A stretch of 64,000 nt of DNA from Serratia proteamaculans (GCF_008830365.1 NZ_WBKI01000005.1:1-64000), one strand, 5' to 3'; shown: positions 29,820 through 39,039, counted from the first letter of the stretch. The notes: a model not told the origin generated them from the sequence alone. Translations and numbers: made by a program.

Positions 29820-30701
29820 TTACAGCAAACCGGCGCTTTTCAAGGCGCGTTCCACTACCGGACGGGCAGCGTCGGTCAACGGCGTCATAGGCAGACGCAT
29901 CGTATCGGTTGCCATCAATCCCAATGCCTTACAGGCCCATTTCACCGGGATCGGGTTTGCTTCTACAAACAAATCCTGATGCAACGGCATCAAGCGCTGA
30001 TTTAAGCGGCGTGCCTCAGCAAAGTTACCCTGTGCTGCCAGCGCGCAAAGTTGCGCCATTTCACGCGCCGCCACGTTGGCCGTCACGGAAATCACCCCTT
30101 TGCCGCCCAGTTGCATGAAATCCAGACCGCTGGCGTCATCGCCGCTCAGCAAAATGAAATCTTCATCATCAACCAGCACTTGGATCTGACTTACACGACT
30201 TAAGTTCCCTGTTGCCTCTTTAACAGCAACAATATTCTTAATTTTGGCTAAACGCGCGATCACCGGCGGCAGCATGTCACACCCGGTGCGCGAAGGCACG
30301 TTATAGAGAATCTGTGGCAGCGCGGTGCTTTCGGCAATCGCCTTGAAGTGCTGATACAGGCCTTCCTGAGTCGGTTTATTGTAGTAAGGCGTGACCGTCA
30401 GGCAACCCACTACGCCGGTGTTTTCGAAGCGTTGGGTCAGCGAAATGGCTTCAGCGGTGGCGTTGGCGCCGGTACCGGCGATCACCGGAATGCGGCCAGC
30501 GGCCAGTTCCAGCGTCTGCAATACCACGTCAACGTGCTCGTCATGGGCAAGCGTTGCTGACTCACCGGTAGTCCCTACGGAAACGATAGCCGCAGTTCCA
30601 CTGGCTACATGATAATCAATCAATTTTTTTAGGCTCGCGCGATCGACAGCACCTGTGTCGTCCATCGGCGTAACCAGTGCAACAATACTTCCCGTAAACA
30701 T
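29820..30701 (-). CDS. dapA: 4-hydroxy-tetrahydrodipicolinate synthase DapA
   Basis: Condenses pyruvate with aspartate semialdehyde, the first committed step to lysine and diaminopimelate. The TIM-barrel protein has 293 residues. The Schiff-base lysine is in [11 protein letters not shown] and the catalytic tyrosine in [16 protein letters not shown] supplies the threonine-serine relay. The start [13 protein letters not shown] follows the family; nine more open codons upstream are ignored. bamC follows at 16 bp. Confidence 0.96.
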   Translation of the reverse strand: MFTGSIVALVTPMDDTGAVDRASLKKLIDYHVASGTAAIVSVGTTGESATLAHDEHVDVVLQTLELAAGRIPVIAGTGANATAEAISLTQRFENTGVVGCLTVTPYYNKPTQEGLYQHFKAIAESTALPQILYNVPSRTGCDMLPPVIARLAKIKNIVAVKEATGNLSRVSQIQVLVDDEDFILLSGDDASGLDFMQLGGKGVISVTANVAAREMAQLCALAAQGNFAEARRLNQRLMPLHQDLFVEANPIPVKWACKALGLMATDTMRLPMTPLTDAARPVVERALKSAGLL

Positions 30702-30847
30702 TGGCCATCCCCTCCACAAACAAGTCACTCATGGTACTTTTGCTGCCTATCCAAAAGCAAGCAAACAACGGTGTTGTAAGCGCTTGGCAGGCGGTTTTTT
30801 TTATGTTTACCATGGTAACCCCATTGTGCACGACAGGAAGCTCCATT

Positions 30848-31417
30848 TTGCCTAAGCCAGATGAACACTATCTCGTGATTACCGCGCTCGGTACCGACCG
30901 CCCCGGGATCGTCAATGCCATCACCCGCCACGTCAGCAGTTGCGGATGCAATATCGAAGATAGCCGTCTGGCCATGCTGGGTGAGGAGTTCACTTTCATC
31001 ATGCTGCTTTCCGGCAGTTGGAACGCCATTACCCTGATCGAGTCCACCCTGCCGCAAAAAGGCGCGGAGCTGGAACTGCTGATTGTGATGAAGCGCACCA
31101 ACTCGCACGAAAGGCCGCCGATGCCGGCCACGGTGTGGGTACAGGTTGAGGTGAAGGACTCACCGCACATCATTGAACGTTTTACCGACCTGTTTTACTC
31201 CAGCCAGATGAACATTGCCGAACTGGTGTCGCGCACTCAGCCGGCAGAAACTGACCTGCCACCCCAGCTCCATATCCAGATCACCGCACACAGCCCTGGC
31301 AATCATGATGCATCAAATATTGAGCAAGCCTTTCATCGCCTATGTACAGAATTGAAAGCACAAGGCAGTATTAGCGTTGTGAACTATCCACAGCATGATG
31401 AGAAAGATGGAGAGTAG
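30848..31417 (+). CDS. gcvR: Glycine cleavage system repressor GcvR
   Basis: Binds GcvA and turns it into a repressor of the glycine cleavage operon when glycine is low. The 189-residue product has two ACT domains: HYLVITALGTDRPGIVNAIT at the start and VKDSPHIIERFTDLFYSSQMNI in the second half. A TTG start at 30848 is chosen because AGGAAG lies 7 bp upstream and it gives the E. coli length. The in-frame ATGs further upstream would extend into the dapA promoter. It is followed at 2 bp by bcp. Confidence 0.93.
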   Translation: MPKPDEHYLVITALGTDRPGIVNAITRHVSSCGCNIEDSRLAMLGEEFTFIMLLSGSWNAITLIESTLPQKGAELELLIVMKRTNSHERPPMPATVWVQVEVKDSPHIIERFTDLFYSSQMNIAELVSRTQPAETDLPPQLHIQITAHSPGNHDASNIEQAFHRLCTELKAQGSISVVNYPQHDEKDGE

Positions 31418-31419
31418 TG

Positions 31420-31884
31420 ATGACCCCATTGAAAGCCGGTGATACAGCGCCAAACTTTAGTTTACCTGACCAGGACGGTGAGGAAATTAATCTGGCCGAC
31501 TTCCAGGGACAACGAGTACTGGTTTATTTTTATCCCAAGGCGATGACGCCGGGCTGTACCGTACAGGCCTGCGGTTTGCGGGATAACATGGATGACTTGA
31601 AAAAAGCGGGTGTCGAAGTTCTGGGCATCAGCACGGATAAACCCGAAAAACTGTCGCGTTTTGCCGAGAAAGAGTTGTTAAACTTCACGTTGTTATCTGA
31701 TGAGGATCACCAGGTAGCACAGCAGTTTGGCGTTTGGGGTGAGAAAACCTTCATGGGTAAAACCTATGACGGCATTCACCGCATCAGCTTCTTGCTCGAC
31801 GGCAAGGGCAAGGTTGAAAAAGTGTTTGATGATTTCAAAACCACCAATCATCACGACATCGTCCTGAGTTACCTGCAGCAATAA
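31420..31884 (+). CDS. bcp: Thiol peroxidase Bcp (peroxiredoxin Q)
   Basis: Peroxiredoxin reducing organic and hydrogen peroxides, with electrons from thioredoxin. The 154-residue product shows the peroxidatic and resolving cysteines five residues apart, C46 and C51, in MTPGCTVQACGLRDN. The ATG at 31420 is preferred over the GTG one codon earlier, with GGAG at a suitable distance. It is coupled to gcvR as in E. coli. Confidence 0.95.
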   Translation: MTPLKAGDTAPNFSLPDQDGEEINLADFQGQRVLVYFYPKAMTPGCTVQACGLRDNMDDLKKAGVEVLGISTDKPEKLSRFAEKELLNFTLLSDEDHQVAQQFGVWGEKTFMGKTYDGIHRISFLLDGKGKVEKVFDDFKTTNHHDIVLSYLQQ

Positions 31885-31889
31885 TTTAT

Positions 31890-31918
31890 ACGAAGCGCAG
31901 CGGCCTGCTGCGCTTCGT
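31890..31918. terminator. Terminator between bcp and perM
   Basis: ACGAAGCGCAGC (31890-31901) pairs perfectly with GCTGCGCTTCGT (31907-31918) between the converging genes bcp and perM. T-runs are short. Confidence 0.75.
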
Positions 31919-31934
31919 TATTCGTTATTCCAGC

Positions 31935-33005
31935 CTATTCCTGTTCCGTTTCCACCCGCAGTTCGTCCGGCCAGGCGTGGATCACCGCCTTCACCAAAGT
32001 CGCCAGTGGGATAGCAAAGAACACGCCCCAGAACCCCCACAGCCCGCCGAAAATGATCACCGACAGAATAATCACCAACGGATGCAGGTTGACCGCCTCA
32101 GAGAACAGGATCGGTACCAGCAGATTGCCATCCAGCGCCTGCACCACCAGATAAGCGACGATCAGCGTCCAGAAGTCAGCCCCGATACCCCATTGGAACA
32201 TCGCCACCACCACCACAGGAATGGTTACCAGCACCGCGCCAATATAGGGGATCAGCACCGAGACACCGACCAGCACCGCCAGCAGCAATGAATAGCGCAT
32301 GTCCAGAACAACGAACACCAGATAGGTCGCTATGCCGACAATCACCATCTCCAGCACCTTGCCGCGAATATAGTTGGTGATTTGCTGATTCATCTCGATC
32401 CATACCTGCCCGGCCAGCCCGCGATTCCGTGGCAACACGCGGCGCACCGCGTTGAGCATTTGCTCTTTGTCCTTCAGCAGGAAGAACATCATCATCGGCA
32501 CCAGGATCAGGTAAATCGCCAGCGTCAACAGCCCAACCAGCGAAGCCAGTGAGAATTTCACCACCGACTCCCCCATGCCCGACAAACGCCCACGCAGGTT
32601 TTCCGCCATCATATCGATGATACCGGCATCTACCAGCGCCGGATAACGCTTCGGCAGCGTCGCGGCAAAGTTATAGAACTGATTGAGCATGCCCGGCAGA
32701 TCGGTCATCAGGTTGATACCCTGTTGCCAGGCGGTCGGCGCCACCACAAACACCAGCAGCATCGCAATACCGGCAAACATGATCATCATCATGCTCGCCG
32801 CCCAGTTACGCGAGCAACCAATGCGCTGCAGCCGTGCGGTCGGCCACTCCAGCAGGTACGCCAGCACGATGGCCACCAGCAGTGGAGTCAGAATGCCATG
32901 CAGAAAATAGAGAATGAGGAATCCGGCAACCAGGATCACCAACAGCGCGATGGCCTGCGGATCGGTAAAACGACGGCGGTACCACTGTAATAACATCTCC
33001 AGCAT
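31935..33005 (-). CDS. perM: AI-2E family membrane protein PerM
   Basis: Inner-membrane protein of the AI-2 exporter / PerM family with about eight helices, 356 residues. Helices near the N-terminus (AIALLVILVAGFLILYFLHG and LLVAIVLAYLLEW) and the conserved SVLIPYIGAVLVTIPVVVVA and VNLHPLVIILSVIIFGGLWG near the C-terminus are typical. The transported molecule of PerM itself is not established. Its position after gcvR-bcp matches E. coli yfgO. Confidence 0.92.
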   Translation of the reverse strand: MLEMLLQWYRRRFTDPQAIALLVILVAGFLILYFLHGILTPLLVAIVLAYLLEWPTARLQRIGCSRNWAASMMMIMFAGIAMLLVFVVAPTAWQQGINLMTDLPGMLNQFYNFAATLPKRYPALVDAGIIDMMAENLRGRLSGMGESVVKFSLASLVGLLTLAIYLILVPMMMFFLLKDKEQMLNAVRRVLPRNRGLAGQVWIEMNQQITNYIRGKVLEMVIVGIATYLVFVVLDMRYSLLLAVLVGVSVLIPYIGAVLVTIPVVVVAMFQWGIGADFWTLIVAYLVVQALDGNLLVPILFSEAVNLHPLVIILSVIIFGGLWGFWGVFFAIPLATLVKAVIHAWPDELRVETEQE

Positions 33006-33182
33006 CAGAGAGTGCTCCTAGAGGTTTGACTGGCAGGCATTGCTGTTCCTGTAATTAGTATTATTGACCACACTCTGGCTATGCAAAAACATCAAGCGCT
33101 TAAGGCCGGGTATCAAGCGTATGGTTGTACCATGACGGCCATCTGCCAGCCAGCGATTGTCAGTACAGACAAGGGGAAAGAC

Positions 33183-33357
33183 AATTATCGATTTAATGCG
33201 GGGAAGGTAGAGCGGCGGTTTAACTGCGAGTCAAACCGCCGCTACCCTGACCTCGGTGATTACCAACGAAAGCCTGCAGGAAATGGCATTGAGAAACGGA
33301 TCTCGGGTGATTACGCTGATCAAAGCCTCATCCGTGCTGCTTGCCGTCAGAGCCTGA
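33183..33357 (+). pseudogene. Remnant of a molybdate-binding (TOBE/Mop) protein, frameshifted
   Basis: From 33214 to the TGA at 33355-33357 the frame reads GGLTASQTAATLTSVITNES then LQEMALRNGSRVITLIKASS and VLLAVRA. This is the end of a Mop/TOBE domain as found in molbindin and ModE (pattern TSVITNES..L.L..GS.VI.LIKASSVLLAV). The expected earlier part NYRFNAGKVE lies in a second frame at 33183-33212. One extra base near 33213 separates them, inside a 10-bp inverted repeat. No start codon and ribosome site fit. I infer a decayed gene fragment; the rest of the 400-bp gap between perM and the LysE gene shows no other gene. Confidence 0.62.
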
Positions 33358-33370
33358 CGGCATCCCCCTT

Positions 33371-33402
33371 GATATATCCGCCATCATGTCGGCGGATATA
33401 TC
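33371..33402. repeat. Perfect 12-bp inverted repeat downstream of the LysE-type gene
   Basis: GATATATCCGCC (33371-33382) and GGCGGATATATC (33391-33402) are perfect arms around eight bases. It lies just past the LysE gene stop (minus strand) and after the TOBE remnant. No good T-run follows on the minus strand, so its role as a terminator is uncertain. Confidence 0.6.
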
Positions 33403-33407
33403 CTCTC

Positions 33408-34025
33408 TTATTTGAGCGCTTGCTCGGCTAACAAGGCGACGGCGATGATCACCATCGCAGCACCTGAGATACGGCTAACAACTCGCGCCGCCTGTGGGCG
33501 AGTCTGCAAGACAGACTGCGAGCCAAATCCCACCAACAGATAAACCAGCCCACAACTGACCAGATGCAACAGGCCGAGTGCCAGGATCTGCGTCGGTATC
33601 GACCAAACGGCATGTGGATCGGTGAATTGCGGCAGCAGGGCCAAAAACAACAGGAACACTTTGGGGTTCATGCCACTGATGCAAACTCCTTTACTTGCCC
33701 AGCGCATCCATGAGTCTGAGCTCTGTTTCTCCGCGGAATTGGGTACAGGCGGGCTCATCAGCAGATTGATGCCAATCCACAACAGATAGGCCGCCCCCGC
33801 GACGGTGAGCACGCTCAGGATCAAGGGGTTATCTGCAACCAACACCCCCACGCCAGCCGCCACAACCACAATCGCCAGCAGATGACCAAACAGCAAACCG
33901 GCGACGGCGGGGACCACGACCCTGCCACGTATACCTGCCGATATGACGTATGCCCAGTCCATGCCCGGCGTGATGACAAACAGCATAGAGACCGCCCAAA
34001 AGGCCGCAAAAATGGCGAGTGTCAT
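33408..34025 (-). CDS. LysE/RhtB-family exporter
   Basis: Inner-membrane exporter of amino acids or related small molecules, 205 residues with six predicted helices. The family start region FVITPGMDWAYVISAGIRGR (the TPGP-like motif with a G-x-x-G turn) and GMNPKVFLLFLALLPQF are clear. The gene is divergent from an Lrp/AsnC-type regulator, a common pairing in which the regulator senses the exported amino acid. The substrate is not readable from sequence. Confidence 0.88.
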   Translation of the reverse strand: MTLAIFAAFWAVSMLFVITPGMDWAYVISAGIRGRVVVPAVAGLLFGHLLAIVVVAAGVGVLVADNPLILSVLTVAGAAYLLWIGINLLMSPPVPNSAEKQSSDSWMRWASKGVCISGMNPKVFLLFLALLPQFTDPHAVWSIPTQILALGLLHLVSCGLVYLLVGFGSQSVLQTRPQAARVVSRISGAAMVIIAVALLAEQALK

Positions 34026-34219
34026 GATGGTTTAAGCCCCTGCCGAGATTGCTGTGTTATCCGTATCTTCACCTGACTTTCCTCATTATAAGACCCTGAG
34101 CGCCGCTGCAAAAACGCGCAGTCCCGAGCAGTTAATTATTGGAAAGAATATCTTTAGGGCGTTAAAATGTGCTGCCAATTACTTGCCTGAAAACCACAGG
34201 TTCGGGGAAATTCTTCCAA

Positions 34220-34681
34220 ATGGATAAGATTGACCGCAAAATTCTTGCTGAACTACAGACCGATGGGCGACTTTCGGTCACCGACCTGGCCGAACGGATC
34301 GGGCTCAGCGTTTCTCCCTGTCATCGTCGGGTCCGGGCTCTGGAAGAGTCGGGAGTGATCCGGGGTTATCGCGCCCAGCTTGATCCCACCAGCCTGGGGT
34401 ATAACTTTTCCGCGCTGGTTTTCGTCACCATGAGGGAAGGCGATCGCCACGCCGTGGCGGCCTTTGAGGATGCGATGGTGGATATTCCTCAGGTGGTGCA
34501 GGCGCAAAGACTGTTCGGTGATCCAGACTATTTGCTGCACGTGATCTCGCGCGATCTACCCGCATTCCAGCAACTGTATGACGAGAAGCTTTCCGCCCTG
34601 CCCGGCGTTCAACGTCTCAGTTCGACACTGGTGATGAAAACCGTGGTGCCTGAGCGCTCTTTTTTGCCGATGGGGAAATAA
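34220..34681 (+). CDS. Lrp/AsnC-family transcriptional regulator
   Basis: A 153-residue regulator with an N-terminal helix-turn-helix (DRKILAELQTDGRLSVTDLAERIGLS) and a C-terminal RAM effector domain (NFSALVFVTMREGDRHAVAAFEDAMVDIPQV). The start is at MDKIDRK, the usual Lrp-type opening; seventeen open codons upstream are ignored. It lies back to back with the LysE-type exporter across about 195 bp, which it probably controls in response to an amino acid. Confidence 0.9.
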   Translation: MDKIDRKILAELQTDGRLSVTDLAERIGLSVSPCHRRVRALEESGVIRGYRAQLDPTSLGYNFSALVFVTMREGDRHAVAAFEDAMVDIPQVVQAQRLFGDPDYLLHVISRDLPAFQQLYDEKLSALPGVQRLSSTLVMKTVVPERSFLPMGK

Positions 34682-34707
34682 CAACGGGAGCGTTTCCGCT
34701 CCCGTTG
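34682..34707. terminator. Hairpin between the Lrp-type and NDH-2-like genes
   Basis: CAACGGGAGCG (34682-34692) pairs perfectly with CGCTCCCGTTG (34697-34707) around TTTC, between converging genes. No T-run follows. Confidence 0.65.
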
Positions 34708-34719
34708 GTGACTTAAGTC

Positions 34720-35928
34720 TTAAGGCACAATCACAAAGTCTGGATTAGCGACGGCGAACAGCGCATCGCGATCCGCTGCCGGTGGGTAGATCCACTGGGT
34801 GTTGATTTCCTGTTTGATCTTTTTTCCTTCCTCACGTGTGAAGCGCACCTGACGGTCCCAGCCTTCGGTGTAGAGCGCTCCCCAGGAGCCGAGATCGAGG
34901 CAGGTCACGTACTTGGGCTGACTGTAAGGATAAAGAGGCAGCCCGGCCAGTTCCGCCGCAGCATTATGCCCGGCAACACGCCCCAGGCTCATCGCATGCT
35001 GGCAGGTCATCAGGTTATGATTCCCCCGCCCGTCGGTCGCGGCTTTGACCGTATCCCCGGTAACAAACACGCCGTCCACCGCCGGTGCATGCAGGAAGGC
35101 ATCACCGACAATGCGTCCGGAGCCGTCACGCTCACCCGGAATTTGTGCAACCAACGGATGCGCCCGCACGCCGGCGGCCAATATCACCGTGTCGGTTGCA
35201 ATGCGTTCGCCGCTCGATAACGTAACGCTGCCGGCATCAATCGCCGTAACGCGCAGCCCGGCCCGTGACTCAACGCCGCATTCATCCAGCGCTTGTCGGA
35301 TCACCACGCCAGGTTCGGCCCCCATACCCGCCCCCACTTCTTCTGCGGTATCAACAATCACCACACGGATGTTCGCTTCACTGCCCAGAATGGCACGCAG
35401 GCGCATTGGCATTTCGGCCGCGCTTTCCAGCCCGGTTAGCCCACCGCCAACTACCACCACGGTGTTACGCGCCGGAGTTTCTGGCTGACTCGCCAATGCT
35501 TTTAGATGGGCGTCCAGTCGTTGCGCGCTTTGCAGCGTATCCACGTTGAATCCGTACTCGGCAAAACCAGCCACCGGAGGAATAAACAATTGGCTGCCGG
35601 TCGCCAATACCAGGCGATCATAATCCAGTTGTAGTCTTTGTCCTTCTGCACACTCCACCACCAGCGTCTGGTTTTCGCTGTCTATCTGCTCAACCAAACC
35701 GGCCAAATGACGAACGCCAATAGCGGCAAGCTGTGCCGAGATATCCGGACTCATGTTTTCCAACACCGCTTCATACAGCCGTGGGCGAATGGTGACGTTC
35801 GGCGTCGGCGAAACCATCGTCACTTCGATGCCCTCTTCCTTGCCGGCCAGCGAGATTGCCCGCATGGCGGAAACGGCAGCCCAAAAACCAGCAAAACCAG
35901 AACCGGCGATCACTATTTTCTGCGTCAT
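34720..35928 (-). CDS. NDH-2-like FAD-dependent NAD(P)H oxidoreductase
   Basis: A 402-residue flavoprotein of the pyridine nucleotide-disulfide reductase family, nearest to type II NADH dehydrogenases. FAD site: KIVIAGSGFAGFWAA at the N-terminus. NAD(P) site: TVVVVGGGLTGLESAAEM near residue 160. Second FAD motif: VFVTGDTVKA near residue 290. No membrane helix is obvious, unlike Ndh of E. coli. The electron acceptor is not known. The gene is followed upstream by an Rrf2-type regulator gene in the same direction, so the pair probably forms a redox-sensing unit. Confidence 0.85.
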   Translation of the reverse strand: MTQKIVIAGSGFAGFWAAVSAMRAISLAGKEEGIEVTMVSPTPNVTIRPRLYEAVLENMSPDISAQLAAIGVRHLAGLVEQIDSENQTLVVECAEGQRLQLDYDRLVLATGSQLFIPPVAGFAEYGFNVDTLQSAQRLDAHLKALASQPETPARNTVVVVGGGLTGLESAAEMPMRLRAILGSEANIRVVIVDTAEEVGAGMGAEPGVVIRQALDECGVESRAGLRVTAIDAGSVTLSSGERIATDTVILAAGVRAHPLVAQIPGERDGSGRIVGDAFLHAPAVDGVFVTGDTVKAATDGRGNHNLMTCQHAMSLGRVAGHNAAAELAGLPLYPYSQPKYVTCLDLGSWGALYTEGWDRQVRFTREEGKKIKQEINTQWIYPPAADRDALFAVANPDFVIVP

Positions 35929-36076
35929 GGAATAACTCCTTCATACACGTTTATCGGGTTGCCCGTACTGTTTTCCAGGCGAGTGGCGCCGTTCCGCTCC
36001 CGATTAAAAGGGTGCAGAAGGGCTACCGCCTGTGGCACACAGGCGGTAAAAAATAGTCAGAGAAAATACTGAGGCG

Positions 36077-36619
36077 TTATTGAGGCTTGGTGCGGGCCGG
36101 TTTGCCGCTACGCGTGGTGCGCTCGCTCATGCGCTCATCCATCCAGATGTTGACCTCACCGAAAAACCCTTTTGGTGCCTTGCGCCCGAAGCGAGTAGCG
36201 ACAGCCCCCAGAGTTTGTACCGCCAGCGCATCACGCATGGCCTTTTCGGCCTGCAGCATCACCGCATGGATCGCACACTTTCCCGACACGGCCCAGTCTG
36301 GCGGGCTGTCGTCAAACACCGCACAGCGGCCACGCACCTCCTGGCAATCGAACAGCGGTTTGTGACCTTCAATGGCATCAATGACCTCAAGAAAAGTGAT
36401 CTCATCTGCCGGGCGGGCCAACCGATAACCACCGCGCACGCCTTCGCTCGCGGCAACGATCCCCGCTTTTTCCAGCTTGGGAAAGATTTTGGCCAGGAAG
36501 CTGGGGGAAATGCCCTGCAGCTCGGCAAGTTCGCGGCTGCTAAGAGCACGCTGGTTATCGCCGACGAGCCAAAGCAGACAGTGGATGCCGTATTCAACGC
36601 TGGTAGTGATGTAAGCCAT
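36077..36619 (-). CDS. Rrf2-family (iron-sulfur type) transcriptional regulator
   Basis: A 180-residue regulator with a winged helix at the N-terminus (MAYITTSVEYGIHCLLWLVG ... LSSRELAELQGISPSFLAKIFPKLEKAGIV). It carries three cysteines, DCQEVRGRC and GKC, of the kind that bind an iron-sulfur cluster in IscR, NsrR and RsrR. It may sense nitric oxide, redox state or iron-sulfur supply. The start is MAYITTS; the frame is open 12 codons further up. A 13-bp palindrome lies 38 bp upstream. It precedes the NDH-2-like gene, its likely target. Confidence 0.87.
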   Translation of the reverse strand: MAYITTSVEYGIHCLLWLVGDNQRALSSRELAELQGISPSFLAKIFPKLEKAGIVAASEGVRGGYRLARPADEITFLEVIDAIEGHKPLFDCQEVRGRCAVFDDSPPDWAVSGKCAIHAVMLQAEKAMRDALAVQTLGAVATRFGRKAPKGFFGEVNIWMDERMSERTTRSGKPARTKPQ

Positions 36620-36656
36620 ATTGGGTTTGCGGTGCACCTGTGAATTCAATAACACA

Positions 36657-36669
36657 GACTATATTAGTC
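36657..36669. promoter_or_regulatory. Palindromic operator candidate for the Rrf2 regulator
   Basis: GACTATATTAGTC is a perfect palindrome (GACTA-TAT-TAGTC) 38 bp before the Rrf2 gene start. No copy is seen before the NDH-2-like gene, so control of that gene would be by read-through. The remaining 320 bp up to bepA hold no gene that I can support. Confidence 0.5.
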
Positions 36670-36990
36670 CACGTTTAACCTGTCAATTAAAACGCAGACA
36701 AACATTGTCCTTGTTTTTAATCGATGGCCTGAGAGCGTCACTCCGTCGATCGCCATGGCGGTATTCAGAAATGAAAAATAAAGCCTTTCTGTCCGATTAT
36801 TGCCGAACATAAGTTTCATTGTCGCTTTTGGCTGACTATGATGTGATCTGCCAACAGGCCGCCACAACGCGTGCATTTTTGTGAGCCAACACGCTTTCGC
36901 ACTGATTGTTTTGGCGAGTCCGGCAGGGAACAAGAACTCTTAGGTGATGCTGACGTCTTAGAAATGACTATTTAAGGGAAAAGCCTGACT

Positions 36991-38460
36991 ATGACCACCC
37001 GGTTGACCAAAACAGCGATTGCAGTACTGTTACTTGGCACGCTCAACGCCACGGCGATGGCGCCGGTGCAGGCGGAAACCCAGGATCAACTGCCGGATAT
37101 GGGCACCTCTGCGGGCGGCACTCTGAGCATTGGCCAGGAAATGGCCATGGGGGATTTCTATGTGCGTCAGCTTCGCGCCAGCGCACCGCTGATCAACGAC
37201 CCACTGCTGACTCAATACATTAACCAGCTGGGTAACCGACTGGTGGCAAGCGCCTATTCAGTGCGCACGCCATTCCATTTTTATCTGGTGCGTAACGACG
37301 AAATTAACGCCTTTGCCTTCTTCGGCGGCAACGTGGTATTGCACTCCGCTCTGTTTCGCGAAACCGACAACGAAAGCCAGCTCGCCTCGGTGCTGGCGCA
37401 TGAAATCTCGCACGTGACCCAACGCCACCTGGCACGAGCGATGGAAGACCAGCAACGCAATGCTCCCCTGACCTGGGTTGGCGCCCTCGGCTCCATCCTG
37501 CTGGCGATGGCCAACCCGACCATGGGCATGGCGGCGCTGAGCGGTACCCTGGCCGGTACGCAACAGGGTATGATCAGCTTTACCCAATCCAACGAACAGG
37601 AAGCCGACCGTATCGGTATTCAGGTATTACAACGCGCCGGGTTTGATCCGGAAGCCATGCCTGACTTCTTGCAAAAGCTGTCTGACCAGTCGCGTTACGC
37701 CTCGAAACCGCCAGAAATGCTGCTGACCCACCCATTACCCGACAGTCGTCTGTCTGACGCACGCAACCGCGCCAACCAGATGCCCAAGCATTTGGTGCAG
37801 TCCACCCAGGATTACCTGATGGCCAAGGTGCGTTCTTTGGGGATGTACAGTTCCGAAGGTTACGGTCTGCGCGAAGAACTGCTCGATACTTACAGCAAAG
37901 GCAATATACGTGAACAGACCGCTGCCAAGTACGGCCGCGCCATTCTGTTCTATGAGGCGAAAAAATACGATGACGCCCGTAACATCATTCAGCCGTTGCT
38001 GACGCAAGATCCGAAAAACGTCTGGCTGCTCGATTTGATGACCGACATCGATCTCGGTCAGAAGCGAGCGCCGCAGGCCATCGCCCGCCTGCAGGCCGCT
38101 AATGCCGCCCAAAGCAACAACCCGGTGCTGCAGCTCAACCTGGCCAATGCCTATGTTGAAGGCAATCAGCCGGCCCAGGCATCCAAAATACTTAACCGTT
38201 ATACCTTTGCCCATCCGGACGATCCCAACGCCTGGGATCTTCTGGCCCAGGCCAGTGCCGCTCAGGGACTGCGCGATGAAGAGCTTTCTGCCCGTGCCGA
38301 AAGCTTGGCACTGACCGGCCGTCTCGATCAGGCCATTGGCTTGCTCAGCAATGCCAGTTCGCTGCAAAAACTCGGCAGCCTGAAACAGGCGCGCTATGAT
38401 GCGCGCATCGACCAGTTGCGCCAATTGCAAGAGCGTTTCCGCCAGTACCAGCGCAGCTGA
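36991..38460 (+). CDS. bepA: Periplasmic beta-barrel assembly protease/chaperone BepA
   Basis: Zinc metallopeptidase that degrades or assists stalled outer-membrane proteins such as LptD. The 489-residue product has a signal peptide ([19 protein letters not shown]), an M48 domain with the motif [13 protein letters not shown] (HExxH near residues 134-138) and the later Glu in [12 protein letters not shown]-terminal half of TPR repeats follows ([40 protein letters not shown]). It is known as YfgC in E. coli and is followed by arsC at 20 bp. Confidence 0.95.
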   Translation: MTTRLTKTAIAVLLLGTLNATAMAPVQAETQDQLPDMGTSAGGTLSIGQEMAMGDFYVRQLRASAPLINDPLLTQYINQLGNRLVASAYSVRTPFHFYLVRNDEINAFAFFGGNVVLHSALFRETDNESQLASVLAHEISHVTQRHLARAMEDQQRNAPLTWVGALGSILLAMANPTMGMAALSGTLAGTQQGMISFTQSNEQEADRIGIQVLQRAGFDPEAMPDFLQKLSDQSRYASKPPEMLLTHPLPDSRLSDARNRANQMPKHLVQSTQDYLMAKVRSLGMYSSEGYGLREELLDTYSKGNIREQTAAKYGRAILFYEAKKYDDARNIIQPLLTQDPKNVWLLDLMTDIDLGQKRAPQAIARLQAANAAQSNNPVLQLNLANAYVEGNQPAQASKILNRYTFAHPDDPNAWDLLAQASAAQGLRDEELSARAESLALTGRLDQAIGLLSNASSLQKLGSLKQARYDARIDQLRQLQERFRQYQRS

Positions 38461-38480
38461 TTTTGATAAGGATGATTTAA

Positions 38481-38834
38481 ATGAAGAACGTCACGATTTA
38501 CCACAACCCGCGCTGCTCCAAGAGCCGTGAAACCCTGGCACTGCTGGAACAGCATGGCGTAACGCCTGAAGTGGTGCTGTATCTGGAGACGCCACCGTCG
38601 GTGGAGCAACTGAAAAAACTGCTGAAGGAGCTGGGCTTCACCTCAGCGCGCGAACTGATGCGTAAGAAAGAAGATCTGTACAAAGAATTGAAGTTGGCGG
38701 ATGAAAGCCTGAGCGAAGCCCAGTTGTTAGCAGCGATGGTGGCGAATCCGAAGCTGATCGAGCGCCCTATTGTGGTCAACGGCAGCAAAGCGCGTATCGG
38801 CCGACCGCCGGAACAGGTGCTGGAGATTTTGTAA
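38481..38834 (+). CDS. yfgD: ArsC-family glutaredoxin-dependent reductase YfgD
   Basis: A 117-residue protein of the ArsC family with the active-site loop HNPRCSKSRETLALLE near residues 8-23; the cysteine in RCSKS is the catalytic position. RPIVVNGSKARIGRPPEQVL at the end carries the conserved arginine and proline. It matches E. coli YfgD (also annotated arsC). No arsenic resistance genes lie near, so a housekeeping thiol role is likely. Confidence 0.92.
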   Translation: MKNVTIYHNPRCSKSRETLALLEQHGVTPEVVLYLETPPSVEQLKKLLKELGFTSARELMRKKEDLYKELKLADESLSEAQLLAAMVANPKLIERPIVVNGSKARIGRPPEQVLEIL

Positions 38835-38872
38835 GCGCCTCCTGTTCAGCTATCTATTGATCAATAAAATGG

Positions 38873-38898
38873 AAATAGCCCTCAATAGGGCTATTTTT
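38873..38898 (+). terminator. Terminator of the bepA-yfgD operon
   Basis: AAATAGCCC (38873-38881) pairs with GGGCTATTT (38888-38896), followed by further T. It is a typical intrinsic terminator and separates the core operon from the HicAB-like pair. Confidence 0.85.
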
Positions 38899-38979
38899 AA
38901 TTGCTTGTTATATAAATACTTTTCATCATCCCTCCTCGCTCTATCTGATATTCTTCCGCTGATGTGTAGATTAAATGCA

Positions 38980-39039
38980 CACCCGCCGTTGACATCAGTC
39001 AACACTTAAAATAACCTCAGTAACATCTATAGGCGGGTG
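38980..39039 (+). promoter_or_regulatory. Nested inverted repeats in the promoter of the HicAB-like module
   Basis: CACCCGCC (38980-38987) and GGCGGGTG (39032-39039) form an outer inverted repeat. Inside it, GTTGAC-ATCA-GTCAAC (38988-39003) is a perfect inverted repeat that overlaps a perfect -35 hexamer TTGACA (38989-38994). The -10 is poor (TAACCT at 39012-39017). The outer right arm touches the start codon of the first gene. This is what an auto-repressed toxin-antitoxin promoter would look like. Confidence 0.6.

Noticed and set aside
33081-33431. 116-codon plus-strand frame between perM and the LysE gene
   Set aside because: It crosses the TOBE remnant in the wrong frame and ends inside the neighbouring gene; the residual similarity is explained by the pseudogene call.
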